Assembly: GCA_046313675.1 (NCBI GenBank)
Contig: JBKBXU010000031.1
Coordinates: 1-22,257 of the forward strand
DNA: 22,257 nucleotides
Direction of reading: 5' to 3'
Source of the DNA: JBKBXU01 sp046313675
GTDB taxonomy: Bacteria > Bacteroidota > Bacteroidia > Cytophagales > Cytophagaceae
The translations under genes were made by a program, and so were the position numbers. Below the pieces are notes generated by a model. That model worked only from the letters and a program-made list of their open reading frames with translations, was not told where the DNA came from and did not search any database. Of the stretch, positions 1 to 5,800 are shown piece by piece (the stretch's first letter is position 1; the number at the start of each line of letters is the position of its first letter).

Positions 1-2
1 GC

Positions 3-62
3 TGACGACTTTTCCGATTAACCAATACAATCCGTCCGTATGACCTTGCCGGATTTGCGAGG
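3..62. repeat. Diverged direct repeat, copy 1
   Basis: About 60 bases starting tgacgacttt and ending ccggatttgcgagg. A second copy at 399-460 has the same beginning and end and a more diverged middle with small indels. I do not recognise the family and see no coding frame shared by the two copies. Confidence 0.6.
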
Positions 63-398
63 GGCTTAAGGAGGCCACAGTTCCGGCATCTGTAGGAGCT
101 AACGGGATGTTATTGCGTAGTGAAGTCGTTATAGTAGAATTTTTGATTGGTCTGTTTCTATCACTGCCAGCGGCAACGGATCCCGGAACAGGTCCGGGAA
201 GGAGGTTAATTGGGAGGTTTTATGTAGCGGCTGGCGGCAGAGCCAAATTTAACCACGGAGGAACACGGAGTTTAATACGGAGTTTCGCTAAAGCGCATTA
301 AAGGCGTATTTATGGTAGTACGATGGGCACGAAGAAAAGGCACGATGATCTGCTGAAACTAATGCACGATGGAAGCATGACTCTGCCTTGGTTGTGAG

Positions 399-460
399 TG
401 ACGACTTTTTCCGTTAATAAACCAAAATCTCACCCGAACGACCTTGCCGGACTTGCGAGG
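399..460. repeat. Diverged direct repeat, copy 2
   Basis: Partner of the repeat at 3-62. The core accttgccgga and the end ttgcgagg are shared exactly. The two copies lie about 340 bases apart, outside the gene-dense region. Confidence 0.6.
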
Positions 461-483
461 ATTCTATTGCACCTGTTTGTATA

Positions 484-502
484 CAAACGAGGACTATTGA
501 GG
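484..502. repeat. 19-base direct repeat, left copy
   Basis: The string caaacgaggactattgagg occurs here and again exactly at 1704-1722, in the same orientation. Fifteen of its bases occur in inverse orientation at 1529-1543, and a shorter match (gcaaacgagga) lies at 1859-1869. The two full copies bracket the orphan toxin and its immunity gene. The left copy is preceded by a small palindrome (tttgtatacaaa, 476-487). Confidence 0.75.
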
Positions 503-587
503 TCTCCTTTTTGTCCTCCTCGGAACATTTGTTTCTAGAATCTCTGTCCGCCTTCTGGTGGGATACCATTAGTTAAATTTATTGGCT

Positions 588-968
588 TTAAAATGGAGTT
601 TCTTCAGAAGTAATTATAAATTTCAAATTTTTGTATTCATCTTTTTCGATATCTTCATCCCCGTAGAAAAACTTCCAGAATAATTTTATTAGTGTTAATA
701 GATCTCCAGGCTCATTTAAATTAGCATCAGTCGCCTCTATAAATAAATCTCCAAGATTTACTTCTTCCGGGTTGTTGTAGGTGATTAGTAAAGCTTCTTT
801 AAATTCTTTTAAAAATTGTTCTTTATCTGCTTCATTTAAATCAAATACCTGCTCTTTAAAAGATTTTATAAACGGCTCATAATTTTTGAGATTGTTTTCT
901 AAATTAAATATCCCTTCAATTGTTTGAATGAAAGCTGTTTCTAGATATTTTGTATTTATTTTTTTCAT
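588..968 (-). CDS. Putative immunity protein of the orphan toxin cassette
   Basis: A 126-aa acidic protein, predicted to be mostly helical, with no signal peptide or membrane segment, so cytosolic. The ATG lies two bases after the stop of the orphan toxin tip (971-1615) and no Shine-Dalgarno is visible, which suggests translational coupling. I do not recognise the family. The immunity assignment rests on position directly behind a toxin tip, small size and acidity (many Asp and Glu, for example around residues 45-60 and 104-112), which suits binding a basic nuclease domain. It could be an unrelated small gene, but this arrangement is the standard toxin-then-immunity order. Confidence 0.6.
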   Translation of the reverse strand: MKKINTKYLETAFIQTIEGIFNLENNLKNYEPFIKSFKEQVFDLNEADKEQFLKEFKEALLITYNNPEEVNLGDLFIEATDANLNEPGDLLTLIKLFWKFFYGDEDIEKDEYKNLKFIITSEETPF

Positions 969-970
969 AA

Positions 971-1615
971 TTATAAATCTGGAAAAAGGGTAATTTGTTC
1001 TAACATAGCATTGCCATTTTTATCATATCCTTTAAATCTAAAATAACCAGTTGCCTTATCCAATAAACCTGATGGATCCCCAGGATTTTTTCCTGAAGGA
1101 ACACCAGATGCTGAATAGTAACCTCTACCAGTTTTATAACCCATTGGTTCTCTCCTTATTTTTATTACTTTACCTGGTTGTAAATTTTTAGGAATTTCTA
1201 CATTCGCTGGATAAGGCTTTCCATTACGTAAAATGGTATTGATTCGTTTTTCAATTAGTTTTAATGTCTTTAAATGGGTATTGGGATTTAGGAATTTTGT
1301 AGCAGCGGCTCCAGGTTGCATTTTGGGAATTTGCCCAAGAGCTCTATTTCTTAGCCATTTATCAGATTTTGTGGCACTGTGTCTTGCGTTAGTATGTCCA
1401 CCAGTAATTTGATCAATTCTTTTTAATCTTTTATTTGCTCTGGCATTACTTTGTATTCGTTTATACCCTTTTTTCCTAAGTCTTAATATAACCTTCCCCG
1501 GATTAAACCTCAGCTCAATAATAATCACCAATAGTCCTCGTTTACATAAAATCGCCCCCTGTTTGCAACGGGGGCGGTTGAGAATGGCAATTGCATTGCC
1601 GTAAATAGAATCCAA
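971..1615 (-). CDS. Orphan polymorphic-toxin C-terminal tip, RNase A-like by motif
   Basis: A 214-codon open frame. It opens only with TTG at 1615, and the first Met is at residue 99, so it probably has no proper start of its own. The first 40 codons run through two REP-like sequences and are probably not native protein. The likely toxin domain is about residues 45-214. It is strongly basic, with GGHTNARH (H74, R78, H79), SDKWLRNR, then GAAATKF, and it ends in ITLFPDL (T209, F211). This layout recalls the bacterial RNase A-like CdiA-CT toxins: an N-terminal HxxxRH-type motif and a terminal T-x-Y/F-P. That match is from memory and moderate. Upstream, the same reading frame continues into the decayed effector copy at 1721-1858 but is interrupted by stops at 1646 and 1688. 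It is best read as a displaced C-terminal cassette, silent unless recombined onto the effector core. Confidence 0.5.
   Translation of the reverse strand: MDSIYGNAIAILNRPRCKQGAILCKRGLLVIIIELRFNPGKVILRLRKKGYKRIQSNARANKRLKRIDQITGGHTNARHSATKSDKWLRNRALGQIPKMQPGAAATKFLNPNTHLKTLKLIEKRINTILRNGKPYPANVEIPKNLQPGKVIKIRREPMGYKTGRGYYSASGVPSGKNPGDPSGLLDKATGYFRFKGYDKNGNAMLEQITLFPDL
1529..1543. repeat. Inverted partial copy of the 19-base repeat
   Basis: The string caatagtcctcgttt is the reverse complement of the first 15 bases of the shared part of the repeats at 484-502 and 1704-1722. It falls inside the 5' end of the orphan toxin frame, which supports the view that this part of the frame is not true coding sequence. 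Confidence 0.65.
1553..1576. repeat. GC-rich palindrome (REP-like)
   Basis: cgccccc at the left pairs with gggggcg at the right, with a short inner gtt/aac pairing around gca. The same ttgca loop motif occurs in the palindrome at 1691-1717, so the two look like members of one family. On the minus strand the hairpin is followed by attttat, so it might also stop transcription before the orphan toxin. It is very GC-rich against AT-rich surroundings. Confidence 0.55.
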
Positions 1616-1690
1616 AAAGTGTACGACTTTCGGATTTTTAATATTTTAATGTTTAGTGCGCGCTATTTGGCGATAGAATCGCCTTTCTCA

Positions 1691-1717
1691 ATAATCCTCG
1701 TTGCAAACGAGGACTAT
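1691..1717. repeat. Palindrome overlapping the right copy of the 19-base repeat
   Basis: ataatcctcgtt and aacgaggactat form a 12-base inverted repeat with one mismatch around a gca loop. Its right arm is part of the 19-base direct repeat at 1704-1722. It sits exactly at the junction between the decayed effector copy and the orphan toxin cassette. Form and position resemble REP-type palindromes mobilised by TnpA-REP (RAYT) enzymes, but no such gene is in the window. Confidence 0.6.
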
Positions 1718-1722
1718 TGAGG
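1704..1722. repeat. 19-base direct repeat, right copy
   Basis: Exact copy of caaacgaggactattgagg at 484-502. Its last two bases overlap the first bases of the decayed effector segment (1721-1858), so the repeat directly abuts the break in homology. The interval between the two copies carries the orphan toxin and immunity genes. Confidence 0.75.
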
Positions 1723-1858
1723 CAACGGATCCCGCAAGTTTTTGCCCGGAGTTTTTGGCGGTATTTACCACGGATGCCTTTGCCGCCTTTGCCCCGGATT
1801 TAGCCGCCCCTTTTACCCCATGCTTAGTCACGGATTTAGCACCTTTCAAGGCTCCTTT
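1721..1858 (-). pseudogene. Decayed duplicate of the effector linker (residues about 1086-1131)
   Basis: This 138-base segment aligns without length difference to 3710-3847 inside the effector gene, with roughly 90 percent identity by eye. Read on the minus strand it gives nearly the same Ala/Gly/Lys-rich peptide (KGALKGAKSV then KHGVKGAAKSGAKAAKASVV), with a few changes such as Ala to Thr and Thr to Asn. An in-frame stop lies just upstream (1877) and another downstream (1688), so it is not expressed as protein. It is in the same frame as the orphan toxin tip. This is the expected scar of a displaced C-terminal cassette that still carries homology to the core gene. Confidence 0.85.
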
Positions 1859-1869
1859 GCAAACGAGGA
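1859..1869. repeat. Short match to the 19-base repeat family
   Basis: gcaaacgagga matches 1703-1713 and lies immediately at the other end of the decayed effector copy. The decayed segment therefore has a repeat-family match on both sides. It is short, so the assignment is tentative. Confidence 0.4.
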
Positions 1870-1911
1870 GTTTAGTTTACTCTGTTGCATGATTTGGCTG
1901 TTAAATAAAAA

Positions 1912-2409
1912 CTAATCAATTATCGAATCCCAGTCATGATTATCTTCAGGTTTGTTTTTGATGTAGTCTTCATACCATTTAATATAATCTTCCTCAAAAG
2001 AGAAATCGCCATTAAGAATATTTTTCCAATGATTTAATATTTCTTCTTTTAAAAGCAGGAGATCAATTCTACAAATTGCTTGAAAATTATCTTCGGCATA
2101 TAACTCAATCCATCTTTCTGACGAAATGGGATAATTTTTGTCGCCAACCAATACCCGGTCAAAAGGCTTTTTAAAGAATAAGTAAAGCAGTGTTGATTCA
2201 TACTGTTGCTTACTCTCTGGATTAATAAAAAAATAGCTTATTGTCTGATCTGAGTTAAGTAATAATTTAATTACACATTTATTGCTTATGAGTTGGGTTT
2301 CTTCCCAACTCTTTTCTTTGACTGTAAAATTATACGTAGTAATTAGGCATTTCCATAATTCAGTGACATCTCTTGTAAATTGGGGATAGCCTTCAATAAT
2401 ATACTCCAT
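1912..2409 (-). CDS. Putative second immunity protein
   Basis: A 165-aa protein, acidic at the C-terminus (it ends NHDWDSIID), with no signal peptide or membrane segment. The ATG is 30 bases after the stop of the 145-aa gene. The sequence is AT-rich like its neighbours and unlike the effector core. I do not recognise the family. It sits between the immunity candidate of the current effector tip and the decayed core copy. It may be a second factor against the active tip or the leftover immunity gene of an earlier tip that has been lost. Function is inferred only from context. Confidence 0.55.
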   Translation of the reverse strand: MEYIIEGYPQFTRDVTELWKCLITTYNFTVKEKSWEETQLISNKCVIKLLLNSDQTISYFFINPESKQQYESTLLYLFFKKPFDRVLVGDKNYPISSERWIELYAEDNFQAICRIDLLLLKEEILNHWKNILNGDFSFEEDYIKWYEDYIKNKPEDNHDWDSIID

Positions 2410-2439
2410 AATAATCGATCTTCTTTCCGAAATTCAAAC

Positions 2440-2877
2440 TTAACAATTATTCCAGCCCTTTAGTAAATTTGCTTGTATTTCAGGCGATCTGTTAATAAGT
2501 GCTATATAGGCAAGGATGTCCTCCTCATCATCATCAGGTAATCCCATTCCTGGAATATAATGATTTTCAGCGATCCACCAGCTATCATAAATTATGTCAT
2601 AGGATAAATTTTCGCCAGAAGTAATGGAAAAATGTGTTTTTCCGGCACTGTCATGTTTATAATTTATATTTATACTGCCGATCGTCCATTTTGATTTACC
2701 TATTTGGATAAATAATGAATTGCTTTGTTTGTAAACAGCAGCAAAATCTCCATTTGAAAGTTGTCTAATAAACCCACAAAAAGGTTCATTGCTGTTGGTG
2801 ATTTCTACTACTGTAGCAGTCCCATCCGTATTCAGGTTATAGATTCTACTGCTGTTTAAAAAGTCTTGTAGGTGCAT
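2440..2877 (-). CDS. Putative immunity protein of the active effector tip
   Basis: A 145-aa protein starting one base after the effector stop codon, with no Shine-Dalgarno seen, so probably translated by coupling with the effector. It is predicted to be beta-rich in the first 100 residues (alternating strands around YKQSN, WTIGSININY, THFSITSG), then has an acidic stretch DDDEED near residues 115-120 and a helical end. It has no signal peptide or membrane segment, so it would act in the cytosol of the producer. I do not recognise the family. Immediate placement behind a polymorphic toxin tip, small size and acidity support an immunity role. Confidence 0.65.
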   Translation of the reverse strand: MHLQDFLNSSRIYNLNTDGTATVVEITNSNEPFCGFIRQLSNGDFAAVYKQSNSLFIQIGKSKWTIGSININYKHDSAGKTHFSITSGENLSYDIIYDSWWIAENHYIPGMGLPDDDEEDILAYIALINRSPEIQANLLKGWNNC

Positions 2878-2878
2878 T

Positions 2879-5800
2879 TTAAAAAAGCTTGGTTTTAATT
2901 CCTAATAACAAGTTTATTTCAGGATCTTTCTGCATACTTTTTTGAATAACCGTTTCCCAGTCACCATATTTTTTAAATAAATCTTCAGGTGAGGGGCCAA
3001 CTGGATTGTTGTATCTTTTAAGGTTCCCTGCCTCCAAATTTTTTATTTCATCTGGTAACATATGTTTTCTTGCACTGATTTTTTGTAAATTTCTTTGCTC
3101 AACCACATGTTTTGCTATTTGCTCTGGACTTTTCTTTTGTGTTCTCATTAATGATATAGCAGATTCCAGTTCTTTAGTTTGTTTTAAGTATTCCAGCCTA
3201 ATATTTCTGTTTCGGGTAACCATTTCGACATTAGAAAAATCACTTTTCGCATACCTACTATTATTTCTTGAAGTATAACCATACACTCCTTTAGGGTTAA
3301 CTTCAATTCCATCAGGTAATTTTTCTCTAAACTTTACTTTTCTGGCTTCTGTACTTAAATTATCTAATTCTAAAACTCTTTTACTTTTTTTTGTATTTCG
3401 TCCAACAATTGTTCCATCAACCATTCCGTCTGAATTTTTTAATTTAAATCTTCCATGCGTTCCGATTGTGTCACCTCTTTTTATATTTACTTCTCTTATC
3501 TCTCCACTCGCCAGCAACACCCATGGATTAAATTGGCCGAAAATAAAGAACCTCATTCTCCTACGCTCGATCTTTATTTTCTTAAGCTTGAGCCTGGATG
3601 CTAATTTTTTGGCTAAAGCCCCCAAGTTCTTAGCTCCTCTGCCTGCGCCTTTCCTTACACCACTCAATACCATTTTGCCGTTTCTGAAGGTTGCCCTTGA
3701 TGCCCTGCCGGCAACGGATCCTGCAAGTTTTTGCCCGGATGTTTTTGCCGTATTCACCACGGATGCCTTTGCGGCCTTTGCCCCGGATTTAGCAGCTCCT
3801 TTTACCCCGTGCTTAGCCACGGATTTGGCACCTTTTAAAGCTCCTTTAAATCCAAATAACAGGCTGAAGACAAGCTCTACCGCAAGTATAGCTACCGCTC
3901 TGGCTAATGCAACGGCTCCTTCTATTATGTTTCCAGGAAAAGATTGCCCCAGGTATTTTCCAAAATATTTGGCAGCATTGACCAAGGATAAACCGGTGAA
4001 GAATACACCAACGATTTGCAGAAGCAATGGTAAAGCCGCCATTATAGCGCCTCCGGTTAACAGGTTGGCAAGTATTAAACCTAATACCACTGCAACAACA
4101 GCCGTAATGATCACTACTTTATTGTCGTTCCACCAGGCGGTAATGCCTTTTCGCATTTCTCCAGCCAAATGAGAAAGACGCTCTCCCGGACCGGCAAATG
4201 GGCCTACCATTTCTTGTTCTTCGCCTACTTCTGTTTGAGGGGTAAGTTCGCCCATTTCTGCTCCGGAGGAATCGCTCTCCGGCTCGGAAGATTCCCCTGT
4301 AAGGGCTTCCTGTCGTAGCCTGTCGACCTCCTCTGGGCTGCCTTCTCCTGTTTCCATTTCATAGGAACCGCCATCGGGCAATTCTGAAAGTTGGGCCATC
4401 AATTCTGGCTCGAGTTCGAAATCATCTGGTACAGGCTCTACGCTTACATCACTTTCACTTAAGGTAGACCTTTCGGCTATTTCCATTTCAGAAGAGCTGA
4501 TTTCTCCTGACTCTACCATGGACTCTGCAATTGCTGCTTCAGCTCCCGGAGCCGGTCGCTCATTGGGCAATGGTTGTGTAACGTCCATCCCTAACAATTC
4601 TTCCGACAATTGTCCCCAGAAATTCCCTTTCATATCGCCCGCGGCTTTTACCAAATTGGCAATACCATTTAGGATATTAATCATCCCTGCCGCGATAAAC
4701 TCCAAGGCCTCCAGGATCATATTATACATCTTCTGGTATGCTGCCAGAATAAAATCTAAGGCTGCGCCCAATGCATCAAGTAAGGTATTTACAAGGTTTT
4801 TGAGCCCTTCAGCAATTGCATTTACCACATCACAAGCAATCTGTATCACCGCATCTATGGCTGCAAGGAATCGGTCTCTTAAGGTTGGGAATGCGGCAAG
4901 CGCAATGCTAACCAAGGCTTTTAATAATTCTCCAAATGCTTTTATCAGCCCTATGACCAGGTTTCTGACCGAATCTATTACTGCATTTATGGCCTTTTTG
5001 GCCATTTCGATTATTGACTTGACGATAGCCCTTAACGCATCAAAAATGGTGTTGAGCGCTGATTTTATGGCATCAAAGAAGCTCGTTACAGCATTGGTCA
5101 ATTTACCCCAGAAGCCGGTTTCTTTTCTCTCTGCCCGGTTTCTTTCTTCTTTGGCTTCACGGTTGGCACGTTCCTGTTCCGATGATACCTGATGCTCGGC
5201 ATCGGCAATTTGCGTGTCAATCTGCTGGTTGGCACTGTCTACTTCTTCCGTGATTTCTCCTTGTACCCTTTCCCGCTCTTTTTCAGAATCTGTACGGTAC
5301 TCTTCCATCACTGCCTCATTCTCTGCTTGCCACTCCTGCCTGTTTTTGTCTACCTCGCTTCTTGCTTTTGCTTGCTCCTCTTCTTGCTTTTCTCTGGCGG
5401 CCTCTGTCTCTTCTGCTATACGTTCATCCGTCAGGGCTCTTTCTTCTTCCATGGAAGCTTCCATGTCAGCTTTTGCTTCCATAGCCTTCTCAATTTCCAC
5501 CTGCCGGTCTGCTTCCAAAGTCTGAAGAGCTTGCTCATCAAATGCCTCTCGTACATCACCCGAAATATCGCCAAGTTCTTCCAATTCAACTTCCCCTGGA
5601 ATTTCAGGCTCTGATAATTCCATATCTACCTTTAGCATCTCGGTTTCTATTTCAGGATATACCTCGTTTTCCCCGAACTCTTTGCTTAGTTCTGCGTCTG
5701 CTTTTGCTTTTTCCTCTAAAGTTTCCTGATCCGACTCTTCCTTGAAATGCTCATTTTGTGCAGGGTCTGCCTGTCCTTCCAGGCTTAACTCTGGTTTTTC

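Larger units (their letters stand above)
1..587. other. Gene-poor left edge with dispersed repeats
   Basis: I see no convincing gene in these 587 bases. A 64-codon open frame at 107-301 on the plus strand has no recognisable protein features and runs through a hairpin (about 181-199, tcccgga pairing with tccggga) and a typical intergenic string near 253-272. The stretch holds a diverged direct repeat (3-62 and 399-460), one copy of the 19-base repeat found beside the orphan toxin cassette (484-502), and a 14-base string at 172-185 shared exactly with the decayed effector copy at 1721-1734. It looks like debris downstream of the toxin/immunity array. Confidence 0.6.

Noticed and set aside
181..199. 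Hairpin tcccgga-acagg-tccggga as a terminator
   Set aside because: No T-run follows on either strand, and this type of string is a common dispersed intergenic repeat.
107..301. 64-codon plus-strand open frame at the left edge
   Set aside because: It passes through a hairpin and repeat-type intergenic sequence, has no recognisable family and no ribosome binding site, so coding is unlikely.
484..1722. CRISPR array as explanation for the repeated caaacgagga strings
   Set aside because: The copies are irregularly spaced, partly inverted, and coding cassettes lie between them; there are no regular spacers and no cas genes.
3468..4172. Long plus-strand open frame (234 codons) inside the effector gene, and the similar frame at 1701-1892
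   Set aside because: Both are antisense to the Ala/Gly/Lys-rich linker and its decayed copy. Their similarity reflects the duplication, and the proteins look like shadow translations rich in Ala, Phe and Pro.
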